From: Rosellinia necatrix
Taxonomy: Eukaryota; Ascomycota; Sordariomycetes; Xylariales; Xylariaceae
DNA: 64,000 nucleotides
NCBI GenBank assembly: GCA_021209875.1
Contig: JAGYVD010000001.1
Span: forward strand, 4,278,001-4,342,000
Direction: 5' to 3'
Each line of letters begins with the position of its first letter. Within the stretch, counting starts at the first letter, position 1. Positions 1-12,380 of the stretch are shown in pieces. Position numbers and translations under genes: made by a program. Below the pieces are notes generated by a model. It was not told where the DNA came from and searched no databases. It saw only the letters and a list, made by a program, of their open reading frames with translations.

Positions 1-145
1 TCCTCTCCTCTCCTCCCTCCCGAGCACCCTCCATCGTCTGCCTGCCATCGTCCTCCTCGAGTCGACTGACACCAACGCCGCTAGAGCACCAGCGAGCGAG
101 CGTCTACCGCTGCCATCGACGACGACCTTCACGCGGTCGCCAACC

Positions 146-2008
146 ATGGCATCTTCCGGCGCACCCCAGGCCGGCCCTGCCGTCGCCGATGCCTTCACCG
201 ACGGCACCAAGGATTACAAACCCCTGAGATCCACCAAGTATGATCTCAAGAAGCCTCACATCACCGAATATCCCATAACGTGGGGGAACTGGTACCAGCA
301 CGTCAATTGGTTGAATACCTATTTTATCATCTTCATTCCTCTTATGGGATGCGTCGGTGCCTACTTCACCCCGCTCACCCTGAAGACGGCCGCATTCGCT
401 GTCTTTTACTACTTCAATTCCGGCCTGGGCATCACTGCTGGATACCATCGTCTTTGGGCACATACCTCGTATAAAGCGACGCTGCCTCTGAAGATCTACC
501 TCGCCGCTATGGGCGCTGCCAGCGTTGAAGGTTCCGCCAGATGGTGGTCCCGAGACCACCGAGCTCACCACAGATATACTGAGTAAGTTTCTTGCGCCCG
601 GCGTCGTCCCAATCCTACGGCAGCTAGCATAGACCCTTAGGCCATATGAGGCCTTGGGAGAAACCGGGTAGTGGCCAAGGCATTAGTTTTTAGCCGACAG
701 ACGTGGAGAGCGGGCTATGGCTCGTTCTCTGGTTTAAGGCACTTGGGTCCAGAGGAGAGCTGCTAGCTGTATAGGGCTCTGCACTAATACTAGCAAATTT
801 GAGCCGTAACTAACATGCCGTATAGCACCGAGAAGGACCCCTATAGCGTCCGCAAGGGATTTATCTATTCTCATATCGGTTGGATGGTCATGAAGCAAAA
901 CCCCAAGCGCATTGGAAGGACGGATATTTCAGACCTTAATGATGACCCCATTGTTGTCTGGCAACACAAGAACTGTAAGCTCAACCCAACCACCATGGTA
1001 GTGCAATTACTGACAGCTTTATAGATATCAAGTGTGTTTTGACAATGTCCCTTATTCTCCCTACCCTTGTCTGCGGCCTTGGCTGGGGTGACTGGATGGG
1101 TGGTTTTATCTACTCCGGAATCCTGAGAATTTTCTGTAAGCAGTATTCGGGAACAAAAGCCCTCATTTGACGGTGGCCAATTTACTAATTCGAATTCCCA
1201 GTTGTCCAACAAGCTACCTTCTGTGTCAACTCCCTGGCCCATTGGCTCGGAGACCAACCCTTTGACGACCGCAACTCCCCGCGAGACCACGTGCTTACCG
1301 CTTTGGTTACGCTTGGCGAGGGATACCACAACGTAAGACCGCAGCCTTGCCCTAGCAACTGGCGATTACATATTACCGTTGTTAACAAAGCTAACTCGCC
1401 CTCAGTTCCACCATGAGTTCCCGTCTGATTATCGAAATGCGATCGAGTGGTGGCAATATGACCCAACGAAATGGTTCATCTGGACATGCAAGAAGCTCGG
1501 CCTCGCCTACGACCTAAAGCAGTTCCGTCAGAATGAGATTGAAAAGGGCCGCATTCAGCAGTTGCAGAAGAAGCTCGATCAGAAGCGCGCCACTCTAGAC
1601 TGGGGTACACCTCTGGAGCAGCTCCCTGTCATCAGCTGGGATGATTTTGTGGCCGAGTCAAAGAATGGCAAGGCACTCGTTTCCATTGCCGGTGTTATCC
1701 ACGACGTAACCGATTTCATCAAGGACCACCCAGGTGGTAAGGCACTCATATCGTCTGCCATCGGCAAGGACGCCACAGCCATCTTCAACGGTGGTGTTTA
1801 CCTTCATTCCAACGCCGCCCACAACTTGCTTTCTACTATGCGAGTAGGTGTGCTCCGTGGTGGCTGTGAGGTAGAGATCTGGAAACGCGCCCAGGCTGAA
1901 AACAAAGACGTTTCCATGTTGTTTGATTCATCCGGCAAGCGCATTGTTCGTGCTGGAGACCAAGTCACCAAGGTTGCGCAGCCCGCCGCCAGCGCTGATG
2001 CGGCTTAA
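146..2008 (+). CDS. ole1: Stearoyl/acyl-CoA delta-9 desaturase with C-terminal cytochrome b5 domain
   Basis: Introduces the first cis double bond (delta-9) into palmitoyl- and stearoyl-CoA at the ER membrane; the fused cytochrome b5 domain passes electrons to the di-iron site. Five exons read as one frame: 146-582, 826-974, 1025-1135, 1202-1332, 1406-2008 (476 aa). The three desaturase His boxes are visible: HRLWAH and HRAHH in exon 1, and HNFHH created across the last exon junction. Hydrophobic segments (for example around [16 protein letters not shown]) fit membrane spans. The C-terminal third has the b5 haem motif HPGGK followed by HSNAAHNLL. All introns have GT-AG ends; the first is long (243 nt) and ends after a TAACTAAC branch site. 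Start chosen as the first ATG (CCAACCATGG), just after a CT-rich 5' leader. Convergent with the SNF2 gene downstream. Intact, typical length for the family. Confidence 0.95.
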
Positions 2009-3839
2009 TTATCAGGGATTTTGAGTGTTTAACGGCAACGGATAGACTTAATTTGACACCATCGATTGGTGCAAGCTTTCGGGATGCCCTCAAAGGGTAT
2101 CAAGAGCTAGGGGAGTGATATTACACCTAAGCTGCTGTCACATCTCTTAAGGCCGCATCAGCAAGACCAGTGGGACCACGCCATGTACATATAACAGCAT
2201 TGTTGGTTCTTGTCTGTGAAGCATCCAAAAGTATTAATACTTTTGTCAAATTCATACATGGCGTTATCGGCGGAAAAATCGGGGCCAAACGGGCGTTTTC
2301 ATGAAACTTTATGAGATTATATCACGACCAGCCAATCCCCTTGGCTAAATAGAGAGTTAAAAGCTTTGGCGGAATAAAAAGCATTATACTCGTCATTTTC
2401 AGACTTCGTGAAAGAATCAGCACTTATATAATATCGTCAAATTACTAAAGTGCCTAGCACATTTTAGATATGGACAAATGTGTAGCCTATTGGTCACAAA
2501 CCTAGCTAAAACCACGGTAGCTAAGCCTACTGTATAAGTAGAGCTAGCTGGTGAAGAATTAATTCGGTGAGTGTTTTGCTGCTTTTTGTACAGGTACTTC
2601 TGATAGTAAAAATGAGTGTATCCTCAGATCTTACTCAATACATGTTTTTTGTATGCTACAATCTGCTTTTCTTTTGCTCTTGTGCTCGCGCCTACAAATT
2701 GTTACATCAGCTCTCTTGGAATAGTGTGTTTTCCAGGCTATAGTGGTTCTAAAATATAATAGCTGCAACCGATCAGTCTCTTTATTCACAAGTGAAAGGC
2801 TGGTAGGTTAATAGGTTGTAGTTCAAAGGGTGGTTGGCAGTAAGTGATGTGTAAAGTTTGCGCAAAGAAACTTCTTTAAAAAAATATGAAAAGAGGCGAC
2901 CTTGTACTACAACAAGGGTAAATTCTCATTGTGGACCACAGAGGGTTAAAGTGCCATTTGAACCTACTAGACTGGTGGGTTGAAATGCAAAACCCATCAG
3001 AGACACGCATAGCATAAGTCCTTCAGTAACCCTAACCTCACGAGTCCTGCCAAAGAGCTTCATGACTGGTCTGTGCTGCCAAGAGATAGAAAGACGAGAC
3101 CGATATCATGCTGTTATTATATCATAGCCCATTGTCTATCAAAACTGTATTAGTTAGTGGGTACACACATAGTATAGGTCACCCAACCTAGGCCATCTTG
3201 TGATTAATACGTACAGGAATATGCGTGATATGCATATGTATATGGCTGTCCTACCCTAATGCTATCGATGTCAATAGAGATTCTGCTTGGGGAGAGCCAA
3301 ACCAGCTACCTTGTTTTATTCACATTCTAGTTAATCTGCGGAGATAGGATAAGATAGGTTGTTAATGCATTCTCTCATTAGCCCTTGTCAGGTCTATTCT
3401 CATCCACTGTCTATCCATCTATCTACTGTCTAGACTCAGTTGTGTTGTAGGGGATCACGAGAGCGGTGATGACTTATGTATAGTAGAAAGCTTGATGACG
3501 TACATGGGCCCCTGGTTCCATGAGAACCAAACAAAAGCAGTAGACGTTACACTCGTGGTTGACGACCAGCCTCAATATCCGGCTCCTGAGTACCGGTGGT
3601 ATGCGGTACCATGCTTCTAGGCCTTTTGCAAGCCAATGCTGGTGTACATGGCTGGGCACTGATAGCCCATGCAATATAACGCCCATAGAACGCCCCGTAA
3701 ATGCCTGCCAAAGAATCCTATGCTTTCCATCCATCCTAGTAGGAACACCGACGCAATGCAAATCACGAGGGAATCAAAGGCACATGCGCAACCAGCCTCT
3801 GAGAAAGGAAAAGCTCGAAGATAAGCAGACCAAGCCCAC
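2009..3839. other. Intergenic region between two convergent genes
   Basis: 1.8 kb between the stop codons of the desaturase and the SNF2 gene, so it carries both 3' ends. It is AT-richer than the flanking genes. An AATAAA-like hexamer lies at about 2373-2378. Only short ORFs are present, and the longest (3559-4089, plus) overlaps the SNF2 coding strand and is a shadow. I see no gene or clear repeat. Confidence 0.6.
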
Positions 3840-6800
3840 TCATTTGAAGAGGTCGCGCAAATCCATAAGTTTCTGTTTGGCAGCTTCGGCTTTATCCATG
3901 ACACGGTTTTTGTCCATGCTAAGGCTTGCAAGCTTCATCTTTTTCTCCTGGAGCACAAGCATCTTCTCCTCAATACTCTCTCGCATTATGTACCGGACGG
4001 TGCGAACAGGTCGCTTCTGGCCGAGGCGGTGTACGCGGTCGACGGCTTGGGCTTCAGCGGCAGGATTATACTGGGGCTCCATCATATAGACCGTATTCCC
4101 TGCTACGAGATTGAGACCAAGACCACCAGCAGAGATGGACACGAGTATCACGTGCACAGAATCATCTTCTCGGAAAGCAGTCATAGCCATCGCTCTGGCT
4201 GGGCGGCTCATCTTCCCGTCTAGACGGGTGAATTGAATACCAGCCCTATTCAACGCGATCTCAATAAGGTCGAGATGAGACGTCCAAGCCGAGAAGACGA
4301 CCGATTTAAATGGGGGTTCATCGGGGTTGGCCTTGGTTTCCTCTTCTGACCTCAACAAGTCCTCAAGCAAGGCACTCGTCTTGGTGTGAGGCCCAGAATA
4401 CTCGGGATATCCGGCTTTTGAGCGATCCTTGATCTCTCTCTTTTCCGGATGGTGGCCTTCGTGCTCAACCTCAAGCTTGCTTTTACGAATCTCGTTGCAT
4501 TCGAACCGAATGGAATAACCACAGAAAAGGCAGTTGCCTGACACTTTGCCGTCGGTTTCTTGCTTCCAGGCCTTGATACAGTTCGGACACAGAAGGTGGA
4601 AACAAGCCGTCATGTGTCCAATAATATCTTCCTCTCGCTCGGACACAATATCAGCACCATCATTGGGGCCAATTCTTCGTTTGCATGAGATACAAAGGTC
4701 GTTGTTGGTTTCTTCCATGAGCGCAAACGCTTCATAAGATCTAGCCTCGGCTACGGCTGGCTTGGTATCTTCATCATCGCTATCAATGTCGATCGCCGAA
4801 TCGGCCGTCATGCCTTGTACGAGTTCAAGATCTGCATTGTTCAAAAGGTCTCTCCCATGAGCACATATCAACCGGAGTCGTAGGATAGACTGCAGAATGT
4901 GGATATAGGCTTTCCCACCGACCATGCGTTCTCTGCCTGCAGCCAAGACCTGGACCTTATCCTGCGCATTCTGTTCGAATAGCTGGTAAAGCTTGCGCTC
5001 ATTTGGAGAGAAGTCCAGTCTGACGAGATAATCAGATTTTGGGGCTAGGTCGATCTTATCCTTCAGTCGTCGCAGCGTAATGCTATCGACGAGAACTCGA
5101 AGTTTGGGTACAATTTCGGGGTCGCACATCTTAAACGGAGCTGTGATGTACTGGGTAAATTTGCCCTTTTCGTCGAATGGCTTCAGTCTTAAAAAGGCCA
5201 GGAGAGCGGCAAGGTCGTCCAGCTTGTTTTGAACGGGCGTGCCCGTGACAGCCCATCGTCGATTAGCCTGTAATCGGCAAATTGCTTTGAATTGGAGAGT
5301 CGCTTGCTCACGGATCATGTGGGCTTCGTCGAGCACGATGCGAAACCAGCCTATCTCTTCGAGCGGCCACGGCCCAGGCTTCCCCCGGTTACGAGCCGTT
5401 ACTTCGCTGGCCACGGATCCGTAAGTGGTTAGCACCATGTCGTAGTCAACAAGCAGGTTCGCATCTTTGATACGATTCGAACCATGGTAAATGTAATACT
5501 TCACCTGGCCGGGTTTTATATGGTGTTTGATCTGCTCTTCCCAGTTGTTGATGGTGCTAAGAGGGCAGACGAGAAGCGTAGCTCTACCATTTCGCTTGAG
5601 AGGTGTTAGTTGAAGGGGGGCCGGGGCTGGTACATCAAACTGTCGCGACGGGTCTCCCTTTTTCTTTAGCTGAGGTGCCTGGGGCTGGATTGGATCCTTC
5701 TTAGACCATTCTTCGGCCTCCTGGAGCGTGGTAGCAACAAGGGACAGGATGCTTAACGTCTTGCCCAGTCCCATCATGTCGGCAAGAATGCCACCAAATG
5801 TTTCCGATGGTTTTTGGGCTTGCACTTGACCAGTGATCACATTGCGATATAGCCTCTGGCCATGAGGGCTGTACTGCAACTGCCAGAAAGAATCGGGAGT
5901 TTTCCCGTTCGGGACAAACCTACGTGGCTGTTCCTTCGTCATCATGAAAGAGAGCCCCTGTTTCTGATGTCGGAGCAACTCCGTCTGTACTCGTGGATCG
6001 GGCACCATCTCTGGGAGATCTTCGTTTTTGGTAAGGGAATCGAAAACGCCCATAACCTCGGACCGAATCTCTTCGACGCTTCGAACCATCTGGGGAGGCG
6101 GTGGATATAGGGGTTGTTGTCTCAGAGCCGGAGGCGGCGGTGGTTTCCACCCTTCATTGTCTTGAGGATTCTCGTACTGAATACCGTTATCGTAGACGAA
6201 CGGCTTCCGCAGCCAGACCTCTTTCTGCGATAAAAATTTACCGACAGTCGGGGCCGACTTCCGCGGACCGTAGAGCACCAGATCCAGATTGTAACCCTTC
6301 GAGATGGCCTGACCAGCCTCTTCTCCAGGTTCTTTTCTTCTCGAGTTGATCCTGCAATTTGTTCTCACTTGCAAACGCGGCGAGTCGAGAATAGGCGCAA
6401 GGCCTGCGGACGTATCGGAGTCTACCAAGCCCACGATTTTCCGTGTATGGTCATAGGCAAAGATCCTCAGGCCCTCATCTCCCAACTTTCTCTTTAACAC
6501 GATCTTGACTACCGGCCAATGACTGGAACCCATAGCGGCAATAGCGTTAGGCTTAGGGCTAGGCACGAGATGACAATTTAACTTCGCATCTTGGACCATG
6601 CCATAGCAAACCTCCTCTTCTATCGGCGACTGTAGTTCGACATCGGCCTCATCGTCTGTATTCAATTTAGCGAAACGCCCATAAAGCTAGAAAGGGGCGC
6701 CCTACTCCCGCTAGTTAAATCCACCATTTCAATTTGGGTGCTTGCGGCGTGCCTCGGCCCTTCCATCTTGTCATTGACATGTTGGCCCATCATACCGCCC

Positions 6801-7401
6801 CCACCAACCGCAAAACCGGGTTTCGGCTGGAACCCCTCTTCGGTCTCTACCTTGCGCCGTTTGTGCTGGGGAGACACCAATGCCCGGTGTTCAACGTTGT
6901 TCATGCTCTCGATCATAGCACCGTATCTGTTTGATAGGCCCGGCGGATTCGTGGTTTGGTAGGTCGGCCGGTCCAAATAATTATGGGTGGCATTATCGAA
7001 GGTGAATTCAACCGGCGTCGAGCTGCCAGAGCCATTGAAAAACTGGTTTTGGATGCCATTGTTGGGTTGCGCCGGACCGTTGAAGGCGCGAGGATTTAGG
7101 AGAGCAGCAGGATTATAGGTGGACGATGAACTAGTAGGTATATTATTCGAATCTCCGTTTCGCACAGAGTCTGTTATAACGCAGTCAGGGCTGTTAGTAT
7201 TGCGACGGAAGATGAGCGATAACGGACGAGGGGGAGGGGGAAGGGAGTGGAGGCTAAACGGGGATTTCAGCGTTGCTCCGCGGTAGCATACAACATCATT
7301 ATGCCTGAGCGAGATCGCAAACGCCAAGAGAAGATAGAAGGGAGCAGAGGGTCTGGGAGGGAAGGATTGGCAATACCGTGAGCCCGTAGGTGCGAAGCCA
7401 T
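3840..7401 (-). CDS. SNF2-family ATPase with RING finger (RAD5/RAD16/HLTF class)
   Basis: DNA-dependent ATPase/translocase expected to act in the nucleus in post-replication repair or chromatin remodelling; the RING suggests linked E3 ubiquitin ligase activity. The main exon (6655-3840) contains, in order: Walker A GLGKT, DEAH box (LDEAHMIR), TGTPVQNKL, a RING-type Cys/His cluster (CISC, CFHLLC, CPNC, CLFC) between the two helicase lobes, then helicase C with QAVDRVHRLGQKRPV. A 50-nt intron (6705-6656, GTAGGG to ACAG) joins it in frame to the N-terminal exon. The start is uncertain: a model using ATG at 7401, exon 7401-7377, and an intron to 7171 ending TTATAACAG gives 1101 aa; alternatively the upstream exon runs unspliced from ATG at 7327 (1145 aa). 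I slightly prefer the spliced model because the skipped part is pyrimidine-rich. Position of the RING inside the helicase is diagnostic of this class; the exact orthologue is not settled. Confidence 0.88.
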
Positions 7402-10400
7402 GTTACGAACGGTGAGCGTGTCAGCGCTCGGTCGCAAGACAACAAAGAGTGGGTAGTCGCGCAGTTGTTGGCGCTTCGCCGGCGAGGTTCTTTGCCCAAG
7501 GTCCTTGCGCAGGAGCTCCCATGCCAAAGGCTCGAAACGCGCCTGGAGCCGACAAGGCGCACATATGTGTAGTCCTGCCAGGCAAGCTAGGAAGCGTTAT
7601 GGAACTGGGGGAGGGAGGGCCAGGGCTGAAACGAGCGGCGGAAGACGTCGACGGGGAAACAAAGAACGGATGGATCGAGTCGCCGTCCAAGATGCACAGC
7701 ACACAGAGTGCGGGAGGCGGGAGTGGCATATAACGCACGGGATGGTGGAAGGGGGAGGGTGCGAGGGGGAGACGAGGGCGTTAGAATAGTAGAGGAGAAT
7801 AGGTAGTAGAGGAGTAGGTGGTCCGGGTAGGTACGACAAAGAATGGAAGGAGGGAAGGAAGGAAGGAAGTTATGCTCTAGAGAGCAGAGAGGTACGGACG
7901 GACGGAGGAAGGGACGTTGTAGAGTATGTGCGGGTCAGATAGGTAGATAGGTAAGTAGGTAGATGGACAGCCTGCCTTGTAATAAGGCTGAAGGGTTAGC
8001 TAGTCCGAGGTGTATCGATCTATCCCAGTTACCCCAGTCACCAAAACAAATGGACTTTGGCGAGGGTTCACTATTGTGCCGGACATAGGTGTGGAGGGGG
8101 AGGCACGTGAAGAGGTGGCGTCCGTTAGGTAGTAGCCGAACGCCGAACAGGTTGAAAGATGTAGGGGTGAGGAATTGTTGATTCGGAGTTCTCTAATGGT
8201 GGCAGGTTGGCAGGTTGGTTCATACCGGGAGTCACGAGGCCATTTTTAGTCGCAAGCAAGGGATGGATACAGACCTGTTGCTACATTGGGAATGGGAAGA
8301 AGATAGTTTACAAGGAGGAGGGGTGAGGAGGGAAAAAAAAACAAAACAAAAAAAAACCAAAAAGAATACTAAGATACCTAGGATACCTACGCTGTGGTTA
8401 CTGTAGGTGAGGAGGTAAAGTACCTAAGAGATATATTAACTACTAAGTACCCAACCTTACTTAACAACCTTGGTATGTATATCATGGCATTTGGCATCTG
8501 AGATCTGGCGTATTCCAGAAGCACGGGAATGCTCGTCGTGAGCTGTGGCCGAAGCTGGGTTGACATGTCGAGTGGTTCGGTATTAGAATCCCGGCATTCA
8601 CATGTGTAGGCGTCGAGCCAAGTACCTGGGGTTCACGTAGGGAGGTTCCCAGGTGGGTAAATAACATCATATAATACCTACTAGATGGCCAGGTAGGTAA
8701 CTATTTGAGGTAAGCAGGTAGAGGCAGGCAGGTACAGGAGGAGGTAGAGGTGGGAAGTAATACCTACACTACCAGCCGGTAGCCTCCCCACCATCCTGAG
8801 CGCCTCTGTCAAGTGCTATCAGGCTATCAGTAGAGTCGCTATCGGGGGCTCTGATAGGCCTGTTGCCAGGACCCCTGTTTTGGCGCGTCCCGCCGCAGCC
8901 CCGTTACGTTGCGTCGCGTTGCGTTGCCGCACGATGCGCCTGCAACCAGACAGAGGTTAGCGCAGGTGGGCTAGGCCCTGTCGCTGCCTGTTGCTCCCTG
9001 CCGCTGCCTGTCGCTCTGCCTGCTGGTTGCCCGCCCTCCTTGTCAGCAGACCGGGTGGTCTCTATCTTGCTTAGGTACCTAAGTACCTTAGGTAGGTAGC
9101 AGGTGGGTAGGCTTTTGTTTAGAGAGGCCCGAAGGCTCCCAGCAGTTCACAGTTATATGGTTTTTCCAAGCATTAGGCAGGTACAATACGTACCGTACCT
9201 ACAGTGCCTCTGAGGATTAAAAGTTATATAATGCACATGTCGTCTGCCCCTCTGCCCCTCTGGCCCCTCAAGCCCCCCCCAAAGGCCCCCTCTAAGAAGC
9301 TTGCTGTTGGTGCTCGCCAAGAAGCAGCTTTTGCCTGTTCGCTCTGGTTGATAAACAACTTTGTTGGTCTGCTGACCTCCTGGCACCCTCAGCTCTCTTA
9401 CTCGAAGCAGTCCTCATAAGACCACGTGCCTCTGCTGATCCGGGCAAAGCTCCATGCACTATATCGGATTGGTGATTCTTTTTGCTAACATAATGACGCA
9501 TCTTTGTCCCTTTGAATTATCTGCAAAGTAACTACCCAACCTACCTAGTATGCTTACCTGCTTACCTGGTCACTTATTTGCTTACTTACTCATTCTGTCC
9601 ATACATTCAAGTACATGCATGGTATGAACTCACGCCTACCTATCGTACTTTTGGAATATCCATTTGATTCTAACTATTAGTTGCCTCTGATCCTATCTAG
9701 TATCTAAGTACTGGGTACACTACCTAGTTATCTGCTAACCACCCTTGATCCCGCTTACAAGTACTAGATAGTTGTCCAAGCCTCTTTCTCTATCCACGAT
9801 CCATGGCATGACCCATCACACATCTCCGGTAGTTCGTCCCGTCACAGGGCGATTAGTCACACACTGGATTAAACCCGTCATGTTTCATCTCCTTTTCCTT
9901 TGTCTGAACTTCCCCAGAGGCGTTTCTACCTATGTAGATAGTGGATATCGTTTACCCCGTCTAGTTATCACGAGCGCGGAATGTTGGGAATTCAAACGAT
10001 GGCATGTATAGGCCCGCCACCGTCAACACCACCAACAGCCGGCAGTGCATATATCTACAGCGCCACGAGCCGAGCTTGGGCCGAAGAGACCCGACCTTCC
10101 AAATCCCCATGCACCATGAAAAAGTGGCGCCGGTATTCCAGAACCCATCTAGCCCAAACGACACCAACCTGCCTGAATTAGGTATCTGGTTTCGGTACAG
10201 CCTACTGCAGCCAACAACTACAGTATGTTGTAGCGCCGAGGCGTCCTGAGCGAGCTAACCCTCGATGATGGGATCATCGTGCGATACAACAACCATCATC
10301 GCTATCATCACCACGGTGGTCACGTGATCGATCCGCCGTGTCTTCCCGCACTTCGTAGGCGTTTGGACGTACGCAGAATGGCGATGGGAGAATATCTCGC

Positions 10401-11200
10401 GTCGACTGGCAATTCCCGTAGTCCCCTTTTTATCCCCCTCGATAATCCTTCTTCTCCCCTTCTTTCCTCTCTTTACGAGCGTTCAGACAAGGAGGCAGCG
10501 CCCAAAACAACCTGAGTGCCAGGAAGCGCGAGGCTCGGGGGCGGCTAGACAGGGGGTCGCAGGCTCATGCGGCCAGGGGGGCCCCGTATTCTTGTCTGAT
10601 CGCCGCTTCAGAGCAACGCCGGATTCGGTATCGTGGCTGTAACACTACTGGCCGGAACACGGATCGGGGCGTGTAAACCAGGCACTCGAAACATGAGCCT
10701 CAACAGAACCCCTACTCTGAGAGCCTTCGCTCTCCTCTTTCCGGGGCGGCTAGGCGAGCGAATATGACAGCGGCGGATGGCTTGACTAAGTATGTAGGTC
10801 GGTTATGTAGGTAGGCAAGGTAGGTGAGGCGTGGTGATGGAAGTTCGTCTTAATTTCGTTGGCCTGCTCTTTTCCATCTCTTCTCCTTCCACCCCTTCTC
10901 TTCTCTTCTCTTCTGCTCCCAGTCGCCAGCGTGGTCTGTCGTTCTCTTCTTCTCGTCTTTCGCTTCGACAACTTGACCATCTTTGTGTGTGTTTTCTCTT
11001 CTTGACGTGGCCGGCCACATATCTTTCCATAATCGCTACATCCCCGTTCGTTTTACAACGCAACCCCCCAAATTTCCATCGCTCCCTGTTGGCACGTAGG
11101 GGCCAAAACCAAAACCACGAGAGCCAGAGGAAACGAAGAGGAGACGACAGACATAGAACAATATCATCCCACAAGATATAGGAGGCAGACCACAGACATC
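7402..11200. other. Long repeat-rich intergenic region
   Basis: 3.8 kb with no gene I can support. It holds purine tracts (GGAA repeats near 7847-7868), TAGG/TAGGTA tracts (7940-7965, 8690-8760, 9070-9105), an A-rich purine run (8330-8367), a CCTA/CTTA tract (9535-9600) and, just before the next gene, a pyrimidine-rich stretch (10860-10930) followed by a long AC/AG-rich leader. ORFs here are under 125 codons, overlap one another on both strands and show no protein-like composition. The end near 11200 probably holds the promoter and 5' leader of the small secreted protein gene. Confidence 0.6.
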
Positions 11201-11713
11201 ATGGCCCGCGCAGCCCCGTTCCACTCCGTCGCCTCGCTGGTGCTCCTCCTGCTGGTGTCGGCGTGCATGCACGCCTCGGTCGCCAGCGCCGCGGCGATCC
11301 AGTTCCGCACCATCATCGGCCCGCGGCAGACGACGACGACGCCGGCGCCGGCGGCCCTGCCCGTCTCCTGCGCCGAGTACAGCCGGGTCGCGAACCTGTC
11401 GACCATCGCGCTCAACTCGACGCTGCGCGCCGCCTTCCTGCGGTCCTCGTCCCTGGGCACCTTCCCGGCCGCCGCCATCCTCGACGCCGAGGCCCCGAAG
11501 CTGGCGGGCCTCACCTTCGACGCCACTCTCAACGAGCAGTGCGGCAACCTGAGCGCCCTTGCCGCCGTCGAGGCCGACCGGAACCTCACCGCGGGCACCG
11601 TGGCAGGGATGAAGATCCTCGACGCCCCGGGTATTGCGCCTGATAATGTGGTGCTGCCTGTCCTTTGCATCATACTTATGTTCATCATGGGCGCGCCGGC
11701 AACTATGCTTTAG
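11201..11713 (+). CDS. Small secreted or GPI-anchored protein, family unknown
   Basis: Uninterrupted 170-aa ORF, GC-rich with strong third-position GC, unlike the surrounding spacer, which supports real coding. The N-terminus is a clear signal peptide (basic start, hydrophobic stretch SLVLLLLVSACMHASVASAA, cleavage probably after an Ala near residue 30). A TTTTPAPA linker follows; the mature part has three or more N-glycosylation sequons (NLS, NST, NLT) and a few cysteines. The C-terminus is hydrophobic (VVLPVLCIILMFIMGAPA) with no basic tail, as in GPI-anchored wall or plasma-membrane proteins, although a single transmembrane anchor is possible. I do not recognise a domain. The start ATG sits after a long leader (CATCATGGCC). 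Likely extracellular or cell-wall located; function unknown. Confidence 0.7.
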   Translation: MARAAPFHSVASLVLLLLVSACMHASVASAAAIQFRTIIGPRQTTTTPAPAALPVSCAEYSRVANLSTIALNSTLRAAFLRSSSLGTFPAAAILDAEAPKLAGLTFDATLNEQCGNLSALAAVEADRNLTAGTVAGMKILDAPGIAPDNVVLPVLCIILMFIMGAPATML

Positions 11714-12380
11714 TCGGGAGGGAAGTGCCTTCTATTCTCGCGGATGCCTTGCACCGCTGTTATTTAAAAGGAGAGCCAGAGCTTTGGCGCCTTTTTTTTT
11801 CACTTCTCTCTTTTCCATACGGGATACTAGACCCGGAAGGAAGGGCGGCGGTGGTGGTATGGATATATTACCTACCCAGTGAATATATATATCACAACTG
11901 AAGCAACCACAGAGTGCGTGTAATTAAACAAATGGTGCTAGTTATCTGTTTTTATGAGTTGGAAAAGGGCTTCCAAAGGCGTTTCAGCGGCTAACAATAT
12001 TACACAATCTGTACACCGGATATCCATATCGGATGCCGCTCCGATCCAGTCCTCTGCTAGTAACAGTATTTTACAAAGTCAATTTTGGTGCACCCACCCA
12101 TAACAATTTCAGAACGCATTCCCAATGCTCAGTAACACAATCATCTTGTCATATCTCCAAACCGCATTCTAGCGCGACCCAACGCTTTTTTTATTCGGGT
12201 GCCCCATGTTCCTTGAACGGCATAGGTAGGCATCGGGATGTTACATCCCCTTGCTGCCAAGCGAGCTCTTTCATCCCAACGGCTCACCAAGCCCAGTAGC
12301 GGTGCAGTCAGTGCTCGGGCACGAAATAAGTTCGGGCCAATGCTAAATAGCCGCCGATCTCATGGACTTGAGGGGATTCT
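11714..12380. other. Intergenic region between convergent genes
   Basis: 667 bp between the stop of the secreted-protein gene and the stop of the minus-strand His-rich gene. It contains a short T run (11791-11800) and AT-rich sequence (11880-11930) suitable for 3' ends. No gene seen. Confidence 0.5.
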
